A stretch of 64,000 bases of DNA. Source: Calycina herbarum (taxonomy: Eukaryota; Ascomycota; Leotiomycetes; Helotiales; Pezizellaceae). This document shows, in pieces, positions 13,801-26,500 of this stretch. The DNA lies in NCBI GenBank assembly GCA_001414485.1, contig LLEY01000040.1, positions 62,001-126,000 of the forward strand, given 5' to 3'. Each line of letters opens with the position of its first letter. Position 1 is the stretch's first letter. Under the pieces are notes generated by a model that saw only the letters and a program-made list of their open reading frames with translations, searched no databases and had not been told where the DNA came from. The translations under genes and the position numbers were made by a program.

Positions 13801-16492
13801 TCCTTACTTCCTATTTTAATAATATTAAATTATATATCTAAATAGTATCTTTTAATATTAATCTTTATTAGAATAGTTTACTAATTAATAATCCTATTTT
13901 AATATATAACATCTATTCTATTAACTACCTCTAATTAATATAGTCTTATCTCTTTAATTAGAACGTTTAGCTTCTCTTAAGCTATTAGAGAAATAAAGTT
14001 ACCTATTACTCCTAAGTCTATTATAACTTATAACTTCTTCTCTCTTATTTCTATAGTTACTACTAACTATCTTTCTTCTAAAGTAGTATCTAACTTTGTT
14101 TTAATATATTAGACTTTAAAAGATTGATTTTTATAATTATAATTTCGTCTTTCTTTATTCTTATACTATAGAAAGAATCTTACTCTTTCCTTATTAGTAT
14201 ATACTATTTTATATATTAATCTATATTCTAGGATTCCTATTATCTTAAGAATTCCTTTTATAAATCGTTTTAGTATTTGTTTATAATTATATTAGATCTA
14301 TTTATAACTAGTTTCTATAATAGCTTCTATAGACTATAGCTCTCCTATATATAGATAATCTAAAGTAGCCTCTAGTACACTTATCTCTGGTTTTATATAG
14401 TAAACCTTAAATATATAGTCTCTTAAATTCTTTTCTCTAATAGCCTAGATCTAAGACTAAGGAAAGAATACTACTCCTTCTTTATCTAATAATACTACTT
14501 TATATATCTAATAATATTCTACTATTCTAATAGGTTCTAGTAATATTCTTTTAAACTATTTCTATAATAACTAGTCTAAGGTTAGACTTAGTTTATATTA
14601 TATCTATTATATTATTATTTTCTAAACTATTTCTATAAACTATAGTTCTCTTATTAATAGGTAGTATAATTCTTCTAGTTCTATTTTAGCCTATCTAGTT
14701 ATATTAAGCTCCCTTTATTCCTAAAATAGTATACTAAACAGTTATTATAAGTTATATTTTCTAAATACTAGCTTATTATTTCTAATTAACATAACTATAA
14801 TATATTACTTAAACTCCTTTAGTATAACATCTTTAGATAGTGTCTTAAGAAAAGGGTTTTTAATTCGTCTTTTAAATCCTATTAGAGCTTACTATATCTA
14901 TATACTATTCCTATTTAAAATATTATATACCTTCTATACGTCCTTAACCTTAGAATAAGTAGGTCTCTTAATTTATAGTTAGTTATATATAGGTTCTTTA
15001 TTCTTAATAGTTTCTTACTTAATAATTAGACTAACTAAAGTTATTATCTTAGAGTTATTTCTTATAACTATATATATTATTAAAATAGTTAGATTAACTC
15101 CTTATATTATATAAGGACTCTAGAAGTCCGGTTTCTAGTTATTAATATATACTTATTAATTTCCTTATTCAAAGGTTCTAAGAAAAGCTTAAGTTTCTTT
15201 AACTTTAAGGTCTTTATTTCTTATTTCTCTTTCTAAACTAGAAGATAAATCTAATATCTTTAAAGAACTAGTCGATAATAGTAATTTATATTCTACTTAA
15301 AGAGGTTACTTGAATTCTATTACTAATTATATATTATAATATTCTTTAAAAAGTAGATCTCTATTATTATTAGTATCTTATATATTACTAATTCCTTTAT
15401 TATTTTTAATCTAGGTTTTATATTCTTATATCTTAAGCTTCTTATTTATAAGTTTAATATAATTAGTTAAGACTACCTATTATTAAATAGTAGTATTAAT
15501 TTATTTCTTTCTTTTAAAGTCTTTCTTCTTACTATACTTATTTACTCTATAACTTAGTAAGCTATAATTATAATATAAGTTCTACTTATGTTAACGATTT
15601 CGCTCTTTCTAGGAAAGTCCTTCTTTTTTTTAGAAAGGTCTTCTTTTATATAGCGTTTGCCTTCTTACTATGTTCATTAATATAAGAGTACTTCTACTTT
15701 CTTAACTCTTTACTCTTTTCTCTATGTCTAGGGTTACTCTTCTTAAATTTATATAAGCAGTTGTCTAGTTAGACGACTTCCTTAATTATACCTATAATAG
15801 TTAAGAATTATATATTCTACTTAGCTATTTCCTTATAAATATATATCTTTAATCCTTTATAAAAGAGTTTTATAAGAGCGATTATATCCTATTCTAACTT
15901 TATTCTATAATATTAGAATTTATTAGTATAATCTATTACTAATCCGGTTTAGCGTAGCTCTAAAAGCTTATATATAGCTATTTAGATTATATCAAAGTCT
16001 TTAAAGACTTTTCTAATAGTTATCTTAAATCCTTTCTAAGATTTAAATATAATCTTAGTTAATTCTATCTTTCTATCTTTATTCTTATTTTTAAAGAAGT
16101 CCTCTAAGTATAGCTAAGCCTATTCTAACGCTAATCCCCTAAGATAGAAGATAGTAAAGATAGTTTATAAATTATAATTACCTTTAAACTTATTAGTATT
16201 AAAGTTAAAATAGATGTCTATTTAGAGAAGGAATAAGTCGAGTTCCTTTCGCTTCTTATAATATATATCTAGTATCTTAACTTTAATCGATTCAAGTACT
16301 TCGACCTTATAGAGCTTAGGAGCGTCTAGTATACTAACATTGTCGTCGTTCCTAGTTAACTATATACCGGTAGGTGTTCTTCTAGTCACACTTCTAGATG
16401 TTCCTACAACGTTAACTTAACTAGTATTTAGGCTAGCTACTACGAGGGTTGCTAGGGCTATAGCAACTAAACTTCTAAGCTAGTACTCAAAG

Positions 16493-16926
16493 TATAACGA
16501 AACTTAAACGAACTAAATAAAGATAACTAAGTCTTAAAGGTTAGTATACAGATAAGAAGTACAAATACGCTAGGTTATTTACTTAGAAGTAAACTCGTTA
16601 CTTATATCAAAGATGTTAAATAAGATAATAAGATTAATAACTAAAGTTAAGCACGAAGCTCCTATCTAATAGCAGACGTGCCAGTCTTATATAGAACTAT
16701 AGTCCTCTATTCTAATCGCTCTAGTCGCTTGCCCTAATCGCTTTAGTCGACAGGCGACTTAAGCGACTCAGGCGACTAGGTCACGTGATATCCCTTACTA
16801 AAAGAAATCCATAGATCGCTTAGCTAGTCTAATAATCCTTCTTCTATAAGAGTTTCCGATAGTGCTTAACCTATTAGAGCGCCGCCTAGTCTTTACTCGT
16901 TATATGCTTATATATAATTCGTAACA
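16493..16926 (-). repeat. LTR of B1 (right on the plus strand, 5' LTR)
   Basis: This is the direct copy of 9668-10079 with an extra 22-bp unit. It ends TTCGTAACA and is followed by the target duplication GTGTA. CACGTG lies at 16782-16787. Confidence 0.9.
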
Positions 16927-18536
16927 GTGTATTTATAGAGGGCTGTTACACTTCTCTCTTTCTTTCTTCTTCGCGAATAATCTATTTCTTAACCTCTTCT
17001 ATAATATATTATTCGCTTTCTTTTACTTATATAGCGTATATATCGTTGCTATATCTACTGCTCTTAAAACATCTTTCCTCTCGCTATTATCTACTATTCT
17101 CGCTCTGAATTTATTATACCTAGATTTACTACCTAAGAACTCTAAGCTGCTATTAATAGTAGTATACTTAGAGCTTTTATTAATAAGAACGAAGATATCT
17201 TCTAGTAAAGCTTATAAGACCTACTCTCGCTCTATAACTAGATAGCTATTAATAAGAACGCTATAATATAAGTATAGTATACTACTAAGTAAGCTTAATA
17301 ATCCGCTGAAGTAGATACTATATAAGACGCTACTGAGTTTAATAACTGTATTATAACTCTTAATAATAAAATCTAACACCTTTACTAAGCTGTTTCTACT
17401 TCTATAAGTAACTCTTAAATCGAGGAGTTATAAAACTAAATTAAGTAACTTCGGATTTACCTCTCTACCTAATTAGCTCCTCGCGCTAACCTAGCTATAT
17501 TTAGTAATAGCCGCCGATCCGCTACTAAGCTACGATTATATATTATTAATCTTAAAGTTAAGCTTCGTACTAATTTTAACTAGTTCTCTACTAAATCTAA
17601 ACGAATAACTTATATATTATTAACTTTAGAAGAAGAAGTATATAAGTATATCGATCTCTACTTTAACGACGCTAGCGAATCTACTACAATAGCCTTAGTA
17701 GAAGGTATATTAGATATCTTTTATAATATATTTAGTAATAAGTTTAGTTATAAGAAAGCTTTTACTAAACTTTAAAAAGAGAAGCAGAGCTATTAATCAG
17801 CCTCTGAATTCCTCTTCTTCTACTTATTATTAGCTACTACTGCTAACTCTACTAGATTTAATTATACCTAGAGACTTCTCTTTACTACCTATCTCTCTAT
17901 TCGAGCTCTTATTCTCGTAGACTCTCGCTATATCTTAGCTATCGAGCTTAATACCTTAGCTAATCTAATATAAGAGAAAGATAATATTAACTAAACTGTT
18001 TATAATACTTAGTATCTTAAGAATAACTCTAGCTCTACTACTACTCTAATAACCTCAGCTTCGACTACTTCACTCTCTAACCCTGAGATAATAGACCTCG
18101 ACGTCTTAAAGGTTAGAGGAAAACACGTCTAGACTTAAAAAGACGTCGAGAATAAGACCTAGACTAATACTCCTAAGTTAAAAGCCGCTTATAAGAAGTT
18201 TTAAGCAGAGTATAAGCTTTATTACTACTATAATAATAAGATATATAGCCTTCTAAGTTATACTAAGCTAAAGAAAGCCCGCTGCTAGAAAGAAGAAAAG
18301 GTAAAGAATATAGACGAGTTTAAGAGAAAAGTCTAGTCTCTATTAATAGTTACTACTAGAGACGTAGAAATTAGAAGAAAGCTTTAATATTATCGTTACT
18401 AGAGAAAAGACAGAAGAAAGATATAATAGAGGTCTCTTATAAATTAGTTAGTACTAATAATATAAAGCTCTCTACTATCTACTTTATACTTAACTCTAGC
18501 GCTTTAGCTAAAGCTTTTATTAATACTAATTATATA

Positions 18537-18603
18537 ACGTAGTTTACTACTAAGCGGATTATATTACTAAGCGGATCACTTTTCTCTACTCTACTACTTA
18601 TAA
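18537..18603 (+). repeat. Left terminal inverted repeat of the Fot1-like element
   Basis: About 67 bp are complementary to 20331-20397, including an internal repetition of ACTAAGCGGAT (about 18550 and 18569). Confidence 0.9.
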
Positions 18604-20330
18604 GATAGGATTAAACAACTATAATATATAGTATTAATTAAATTAAATCGGAATCCGATGAACTAGAAGTATCTATAGCCTTTTAACAAGTTCGCGTATT
18701 ATAACCAGTCTTCTTATAAGTACTATATCGTCGTCTAGAGAGTTGTCTCTTATTTTACCTACTCTCTTTAGAGCGCTTGTCGCGTCGAGCCTGTTTCTCT
18801 ACCTCTTTCTAAGCTAATACGTTCTACGTATTCTCTATAGTAAGTATACCTCCTTAACGAACCCGAGTCTTTTTAGCTCTCCGGCGTTTACTTAGTACTT
18901 TATTTAACTTACGAAGAGTATAGACTTTAGCTAATAACAAAGTTATTTCATAAGCTAATAGCTTCGTACGCTTAGCTAATACAGCGACTGTCTTAAAAAT
19001 AGAGGTTAGCGAGCTTCCTTAATAACGTGTAATCTGATTCTTAACTAAAGTTGTTTATAAAAGAATATTAGTTAGGTTATAGAGAGTCTATAAGACCTAG
19101 AGGTTAGTATCTATAGAGAGAGTAGCCGTAGGAGTTAGAGTCTATAACCTTATATTAAGCTTAGAAAGAATAGCTTAAGAATTAAAAGGTACTAAGCCAG
19201 CTCCGCGGAATCTAGCTTAACTATTCTAGGCTATTATAGAGACTAAATAAGCAGCTTTAAAAGCGAGAAAGAACTTAACCTTTATAATATAGTTAATATA
19301 AGCTTTAATAAAAGTCTTAATCTAGTAACTATATACTCGCTTTAGTATACTAAAACATCTAATATCTAGTAGCTAGGTTAGATAAGAAGAGTAAGAAGGT
19401 AAATAAAGAGTAATAATATTATATACTTTATAGTACTCTTAGAATTCAGCCGATTTATAACTCTTATATCTATTAAGAATAAGTATTCGATATAGACCTT
19501 TTACTCGAGTAGAAGTATACTTGTCGAAGTGCTTAAGCTATTCTAGACCCGTCTTATTATTCGTCTATCCGTTGCTTATAGGTTTAATAACCTAGTTATA
19601 TAGAAGGCCGCTTTTAGTATACTAACTTATAAGATAATTCTTCTTATAAACTACTAGAAACGGAGAGATACTCTAACCTTCGCTATTAATATAAATAATT
19701 ACTATCGTCTATTCCCGATTACCTAGCTAAACTGTCTTATCTCTACTATGTTAATCTACGTAAGTTATAACTATTACTAAGGAGATTATACCTATTATAA
19801 AGCCTGTCTTATTAAAGTTATAGAAATCGGAGTTAATAATACTATATTTCGCTTATATATTCTTAACTAGTCGAAACCACGCGCTAATAAGCTCTAGATC
19901 TTCGTATAAGACTCTTTAAAAGTTATAAACGCGATTAAAACACGTTTTTAACTCTAGTTAACGTTATATAAATTAATACGCCTAGTTCTTACTAACGTGT
20001 AATATCTCTCGAGATTCGAGTAGAATATTTACTATATCTTTAATACTAGCTAGTCGGGGTATAAATCCTCTTAAATCTAGATTAAGTATATATCGAATAA
20101 TTATCTTCTTCTCTAAGTCGTTTAACTTATAATAATTAGCTTTGATTTTAAAGCGATAGGTTCGGCTAGCTATTCTATAAGAAAGAGTAGTATATAACAC
20201 TTTATAGATCTTCGTAGTAGAGCGTTTACTAAGTTTTTTAGATAATTAAATAGCCTCGATAGCTAGAATAATTCGCGCTTCTTAGGTTTGAATTTCTATA
20301 ATAAATAGTTAAAAAAACGTGTATTAAAGT

Positions 20331-20397
20331 TTATAAGTAGTAGAGTAGGGAAAAGTGATCCGCTTAGTAATATAATCCGCTCGGTAGTAAACTACGT
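20331..20397 (-). repeat. Right terminal inverted repeat of the Fot1-like element
   Basis: This is the inverted copy of 18537-18603. It keeps ACCGAGCGG (minus-strand reading) where the left copy has ACTAAGCGG, a RIP-type difference. Confidence 0.9.
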
Positions 20398-21520
20398 TAT
20401 AGTAAAACAACTTTACTCTTAAAACCTTAGTAAAACCTCGCTACCTTTGTATAGCTAATAGATTATCTTCGTTAGTAGAGGAACTTATCTACTTTATTAC
20501 TCTTAACCTATATATAAGCTAGTATATTAACTACTAATAACGCTTTTACGTTACTAAGCTTAGCTCTTATAAGATTATACTTAGGAAGCCTTAGCTTATA
20601 AAATATAACTCTCTAATTAACTAGAGAAAGAATACCTTATAGTTTAACTGAGACTATAAGTATTATATAAAAGGAGACAAAGTATTAGTCTATAGTTATA
20701 CTAAAGCTGCTAAAAGCACTCTAAAGATAATTAATATAGTAGTATTCTATACTTATACTAGATAATAAGACGTAGAAGTATTCTCTCTATTACTATACGA
20801 AATCGACTAGAGGCTAAAAGAGCTTACTAGTTAGTAATATCTTAATCTACTAGTACTAGCTAAATACTATACTAATAATAGTCTTACTAGCTATAAGTAT
20901 ATAGAAAAGAAACTTTATTTCAAAGAGACTGAAGTAGTATACTAATAGTCTCTACGTTATTAAAAAGCAGCTAAGCTATATTTTTAAAGAGTCTTACTTA
21001 ACGATATTTAGAAGAGCTTTAATAAATACGATAAACTAAAGACTATTAACCTAGCCTTCTTACTACCTTAGTAGTACTACTAATATCTTCTACTTTTCCA
21101 GCTATAAGTAGTAGACAAGTTACTCTCTTACTAGAACTATAATCTCTATATTAAATTAAAACCGGGAATAAAAGCATCTTATAGCCTACTATATAATATG
21201 TCTATCGAAGAATTAGAAGTCTTACGTAAATACCTAAAAGAGTAACTTAATAAGAGCTTTATAAGAGGTAGTACGTTACTAGTAGCATCGCTTATACTGT
21301 TTACTAAGAAGCTAGAAGAAGGCCTACGCTTTTACGTAGACTATAGACAGCTTAATAATATTATAATTAAGAATCGATACTCGATTCCTCGTATATAAGA
21401 GACTCTCTAGAGATTAAGTATAGCTAAGTATTATACTAAGTTAGACGTTATTATAGTATTTAACTATATTAAAGTATAAGAAGAAGACGAGTAGCTTATA
21501 GTATTTAATACCTAGTACGG

Positions 21521-21979
21521 TGTTACGAATCACGTTTACGTAGTAAGTAGTCTAGACAGCGCTCTAATAGAATAAAACACGAACGTCTAGGAAATAGAAG
21601 ATAACATAGAAGAGAATTAGTAATATAGAGGTATTTAAGGATTCTAGGATCTTACTATTAGAAAGACTATTAGATATTACGTAACTTATACACGTTAGAG
21701 ATAATCGGTCTAACGACTACTAAGGAAGTTAGAAGAAATTAGTATAACTAGTACTAACTCTAGTAATATAGAGAGTTATATATAAGACTAGTACGTCTGC
21801 TATTAGATAGAAGCTTTATACTTAACTTTAGTTATTAATCTTATTATCTTATTTAATATCTTTAATATAAGTAACGAGTTTACTTCTAAGTAAATAACCC
21901 GGCGTATCTATACTTCTTACCTATATACTAACCTTCGAGACTTAGTTACCTTTGTTTAGTTTATTTGAGTTTTATTATA
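21521..21979 (+). repeat. 5' LTR of B2
   Basis: This 459-bp LTR begins TGTTACGAATCACG and ends GAGTTTTATTATA (ancestrally GAGTTTCGTTACA). It is followed by the same leader (CTTTAAGCACCTGCTTAG) as in B3. Confidence 0.88.
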
Positions 21980-22430
21980 CTTTAAGCACCTGCTTAGAAG
22001 TCTAGTCGCTATAGCTCTAGTAACCTCCGCCGCTACTACTAGCTCGAATACTAGTCGAGTTAATATTACTAGAGTATTAGAAAGTATTATTAGAGAAACA
22101 CCTGCTAGTATATAACTAGCTAAGGATAACGATAATATTAGTATACTAGATACTTCTAAGCTTTATAAGATCGAAGTACTTAAATCTATTAAAGTTAAAA
22201 TACTAGATACGTATTATAAGAAGCGTAAGAAACTCGACTTATTCCTTCTTTAAATAGACATCTACTTTAACTTTAACTCTAATAAATTCGAAGAGGATTA
22301 TAATTTATAATCTATCTTTACTATCTCCTATCTTAGAGAATTAGTATTAGAATAGGCTTAGCTATATTTAAAGGACTTTTTTAAAAACGAAGATAAAGAT
22401 AGATCTATAGAGGTAACTAAGGTTATATTT

Positions 22431-22579
22431 TATCGGTATAATCAGAGTGAATAGCACTCCACGTGACCTTCTCGCTTAAGGTCTATTTAAGTAGATAGAG
22501 CAGCTAACTTTGCTCTATATATACGAACGATAATATAGTCTTTTTATATTATACTATTAACTACTAAGTTATACTAATA
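22431..22579 (+). repeat. 149-bp solo LTR inside B2
   Basis: Aligning B2 with B3 (24.03-24.07 kb) shows 149 extra bases in B2. They are flanked by a 5-bp duplication TATTT (22426-22430 and 22580-22584) and start TATCGG and end ACTAATA, consistent with TG...CA ends after RIP. The segment contains CACGTG at 22460-22465 and a TATATATA stretch. Its small size suggests a Ty1/copia-type LTR left by recombination, but no internal sequence remains to prove the family. Confidence 0.75.
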
Positions 22580-23157
22580 TATTTAAATCCTAGAAAGGAT
22601 TTAAAATAGCTATCTAGAGAGTCTTTAGAGACTTCGATATAATCTAGACTACTATACGAAAGCTTTTGAATTTATACTAAACTAGATTAGTAATAGATTA
22701 TACTAATAAATTCTAACGTTATAGGAATCGGATAGGTTAGAATACTATCGCTCTTATAGAACTCTTTTATAGAGGATTGAAAATATATATTTATAAGAAA
22801 ATAGCTAAATAGAATATATAGTTCTAAACTATTATAGATATAATAGAAGAAGTCGTCTAGTTAAATAACCGCTTATACGAATTTAGAAAGAGTAACTCTA
22901 GATAAGAGAAGAAGAGCAAGGGATTAGAAAGATAGAAGTATAGCTATACTAGTAAATATAGTAAGAAGGTAAACGTTATATAGAAAAAGTCTTTTTTAGA
23001 GAAAGACGGACTTTTCTAGAAAGAACGTAATCGATAATAAGACTAGTAACTCTGTTATACCTATAGTAAACCAGGCTATAGAGTAACCGACTATAGTTAG
23101 AAGAAAACGAAATCCTAGAAGAGAAGAAAACAGGTTAATACTACTGTCTAAATAGAA

Positions 23158-23593
23158 TATTACAAATCACGTATATACGTAATAAGTGAAGACTAGGCGG
23201 CGTCCTAACAGGTTAAGTACTATCGGAATACTCTTATAGTAGATAGGGATCGGTTAGGCTAGCTAAGCGATCCAAGGATTTCATTATAATAATCACGTGA
23301 CGAAAGGGACCGCTAGATCGCTAGGCAAACTAGCTCGTTAGATCGCTAGCTCGACAAGCGAGTTAGCTACCTAGGGGAAACGAAGGTTCTATATATATAC
23401 TAGCACGTCTATTATCTAGAAGAGGAGCTTCGTACTTAACTTTAGTTATTAATCTTATTATTTTATTTAATATCTTTAATATAAGTAACAAGTTTACTTC
23501 TAAGTAAACAACCTAGCGTATCTATACTTCTTACTTATATACTAACCTTCGAGATTTAGTTATCTTTATTTAGTTTGTTTAAGTCTTATTATA
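23158..23593 (+). repeat. 5' LTR of B3
   Basis: This 436-bp LTR keeps a TCACGTGA motif (23293-23300). The equivalent site in the 3' LTR (about 30112) is mutated to TTACGTAA, one C-to-T and one G-to-A change. Confidence 0.93.
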
Positions 23594-26500
23594 CTTTAAG
23601 CACCTGCTTAGAAGTTCAGTCGCTATAGCCCTAGCAACCCCTGCTACAGTAGCTAGCCTAAATACTAGTTGAGTTAATATCGTAGGTATATCTAGAAGTA
23701 TAACCGGAAGAACACCTGCTAGTATATAGTTAACTAGGAACGACGACAATATTAGTATACTAGACACACCCGAGCCTTATAAGGTCGAAGCACTTAAATC
23801 TATTAAAGTTAAGATACTAGATACGTATTATAGGAAGCGAAAGGAACTCGACTTATTCCTTCTTTAAATAGACATCTACTTTAACTTTAATTCTAATAAG
23901 TTTAAAGACAATTATAACTTATAAACTATCTTTACTATCTCCTACCTTAGAGGATTAGTATTAGAATAGGCTTAGCTATACTTAGAGGATTTCTTTAAGA
24001 ATAAGAATAAAGATAGAAAAATAGAATTAACTAAGATTATATTTAAATCTTAGAGAGGATTTAAGGTAACTATTAGGAAAGTCTTTAAAGACTTTGATAC
24101 GATTTAAACAGCTATATATAAGCTTTTAGAATTATACTAGACTAGATTAGTGATAGATTACGCTAATAAATTTTAACATTATAAAACGAAGTTAGGATAG
24201 GATACTATTACTCTTATAAAACTCTTTTATAGAGGATTAAAAGTATATATTTATAAGGAAATAGCTAAGTAGAATATATAATTCTTAACTATTATAGGTA
24301 TAATTAAGGAAGTCGTCTAGCTAGACAACCGCCTATACGAATTTAGAAAGAGTAACCCTAGGTATAGAGAAAAGAGTAAAAGGTTAGGAAAGTAGAAGCA
24401 CTCTTATACTAGTAAACATAGTAAGAAGGCAAACGCTACGTAGAAGAAAACCTTTCTAAAGAAAGGAGGACTTTCCTAGAAGAAGCGAAATTATTAACGT
24501 AAGTAAAACTTATGTTATAACTATAGCCTTCTAGGTTATAGAGCAAATGAATATAGTAAGAAAAAAGACTCTAAGAGAAGGAAATAAATTAATACTACTA
24601 CTTAGTAATAGGTAGCTTTAACTAATTATATTAAACTTATAGATAAGGAGCTTAAGATATAAGGATATAGAACCTAGATTAAAAATAATAAAGAAATTAG
24701 TAGTATATAAGACACTAATAATAATAAGGACTTATTCCTTAAAGAATATTATAATATATAATTAGTAATAAATTCTAAGCAACCTTTTTAAGTAGAATAC
24801 GAATTACTACTATTAACTAGTTTATTAGAAATATTAGACTTATCTTCTAGTTTAAAAAGAGAAGTAAAGAATAAAGACCTAGAAGTTAAAGAAACTTAGG
24901 CTTTTCTTAGAACCTTTAAACAAGGAAATTAATAAGTATATATTAATAATTAAAAACTAGATTTTTAGAGTCCTTATATAATATAAGGGGTTAACCTAAC
25001 TATCTTAATAATATATATAGTTATAAGTAATAACTCTAAAACGATAACTCTAGTTAGCCTAATTATAAGATAGAAAACCGTTAAAGGAAAGGAACTAGAA
25101 CGAAAACGCTAACTAATTAGAAAACCTAGTTACTCTAAAGTAGAGGATATATAGAGAATATATAATATTTTAGATAAGATTAGTATATAGATATAGCAAG
25201 TTTTAACAGGATTTATAAGACGAATTAAAACCTCTTTCCTTAGGATACTGTCTAAAGATGTTATATTAAAGGAATTTAAGAAATATATTATAGTTATATT
25301 AATTAGAAATAATAAGTTAGTATTTAGAAAATACGACTTATAATAACTGTTTAGTATATTATTCTAAGAATAAAGAGAGCTTGATATAACTAGATAGGCT
25401 AAGATAGAACTAGAAGAATTATACTATCTAATAGTAGGAGAACTATAGTTTATAGAAATAGTTTAAGAAACGATAGTATAATAGATACGATATAAACTAA
25501 GTCTAACTTTAGACTAGTTATTATAGAAGCGATTTAAAGGAATATTACTAGAACCTACTAGAATAGTAGAATATTATTAGATATACGAAGTAGTGTTATC
25601 GGATAAGAAAGGAGTAGTATTCTTTCCTTAGTCCTAGATTAGGGCTATTAAAGAAAAGAATTTAAAGAACTATATATTTAAAGTTTAATATATAAAACTA
25701 GAGATAAGTATACTAGAGGCTACTTTAGATTATCTATATATAAGAGAACTTTGGTCTATAGAAGCTATTTTAGAGACTAATTATAAATAGATCTAATATA
25801 ACTATAGATAAATACTAAAATAATTTATAAGGGAAATTCTTAAAACTATAAGAATCGTCGAAAATAGATTAGTATATAAGGTAGTATACGCTAATAAGGA
25901 AAGAGTAAGATTCTTTTTATAGTATAAGAATAAGAAGAGAAAGAATTTTAATTGAGAAAATCGATCTTTTAAAGTCTAATATATTAAAGCAAAGTTAAAT
26001 ACTACTTTAAAAGAAAGATAGTTAATAGTAACTATAGAAATATAAGAGAAAAAGTTATAAGTTATAATAAACTTAGGAGTAATAAGTAACTTTATTTCCC
26101 TAATAGCTTAAGAGAAGCTAAACGTTCTAATTAAAGGAATAAGACTATACTAATTAGGAGTAGTTAATAGAATAGATGTTATATATTAAAACGGAATTAT
26201 TAATTAGTAAACTATCTTAATAAAAGTTATTATTAAAAGATACTATTTAGATATATAATTCGATATTATTAAAATAGGAAGTAAGGAAGTAATATTTAGT
26301 ATACTATAGATTTAGGAATATAATCTAGAAATCGACTAGAAGGATAGAATAATAACCTTTAGCTAATATAAATATATAGGTTTACGTTTATAACTTTAAG
26401 GCTAGAATAAGGTTAGCGCTACCTCTTCTAAAGTACTAGGACACCTTACCTAGGGTCCTCTATAGGTTAGTAAGAAAGCTGATAACGAAATACCTATATA

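Larger units (their letters stand above)
9668..16926 (-). mobile_element. Ty3/gypsy chromovirus B1, nested in the LTR of A
   Basis: LTRs lie at 9668-10079 (412 bp) and 16493-16926 (434 bp), with 5-bp target duplications GTATA/GTGTA. The coding direction is minus. On that strand 12.6-13.5 kb reads as a gypsy reverse transcriptase with a recognisable Y-L-D-N version of the YLDD box near 13015-13045, and Gag lies near 15.4-16.4 kb. Between the end of pol and the LTR (10080 to about 10800) lies a plus-strand frame with a Cys-containing start, a Gln-rich part and a Lys/Glu-rich coiled coil, antisense to gag-pol. The two LTRs differ by a 22-bp duplication/deletion near 9905 and 16733 and by RIP-type transitions. 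It is inactive. Confidence 0.92.
4008..16950 (+). mobile_element. Ty3/gypsy chromovirus A, interrupted by element B
   Basis: The left LTR is 4008-4190 (183 bp). The right LTR is split, 9504-9667 plus 16932-16950, also totalling 183 bp. The flanking target duplication is CTTCT at 4003-4007 and 16951-16955. The interior runs on the plus strand: a Gag-like frame with a decayed zinc knuckle (5343-5384), an aspartic protease frame (about 5.6-5.9 kb), reverse transcriptase with an intact YLDDILIYS motif (6956-6982), an RNase H frame (about 7.4-7.7 kb), integrase (about 8.2-8.9 kb), a C-terminal chromodomain (about 9.2-9.3 kb), and a polypurine tract (about 9491-9503) touching the 3' LTR. Many in-frame stops make it inactive. 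The chromodomain places it in the chromovirus branch, whose integrase tail is known to recognise methylated histone H3. Confidence 0.93.
18537..20397 (-). mobile_element. Fot1/pogo-like DNA transposon
   Basis: This 1,861-bp element is flanked by TA on both sides (18535-18536 and 20398-20399), as expected for the Tc1/mariner superfamily. Terminal inverted repeats of about 67 bp begin ACGTAGTTTACTAC and differ only by C/T and G/A changes. On the minus strand, 19982-20200 keeps a 72-codon open frame resembling the N-terminal DNA-binding part of Fot1/Tigger transposases (a stretch like LNLDLRGFIPRLASIKDI; the family has L-D-L-R-G-F-P-P-R). The catalytic DDE region to its left is broken by stops. 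The size matches Fot1-type elements (about 1.9 kb). It sits in the protease region of element C. Confidence 0.92.
17107..21520 (+). mobile_element. Ty3/gypsy gag-pol body C, truncated
   Basis: A long degenerate plus-strand frame begins near 17.1 kb. It reads as a Gag capsid region (about 17.5-18.0 kb), then a zinc knuckle whose Cys and His codons have become Tyr codons (18220-18261), then the start of a protease frame that is cut by the Fot1-like element at 18537. It resumes at about 20400 with the rest of protease and a reverse transcriptase N-terminal half (about 21.1-21.5 kb, including a visible [11 protein letters not shown]). At 21520 it stops where element B2 inserted, and I do not find the remainder, RNase H or integrase in the window. 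No LTR was found. The 16956-17106 stretch before it is unassigned. Confidence 0.8.

Noticed and set aside
23579..23767. 62-codon minus-strand frame in the B3 LTR/leader
   Set aside because: It spans the LTR-internal junction of a decayed element and is antisense to its leader, so it is a chance frame.
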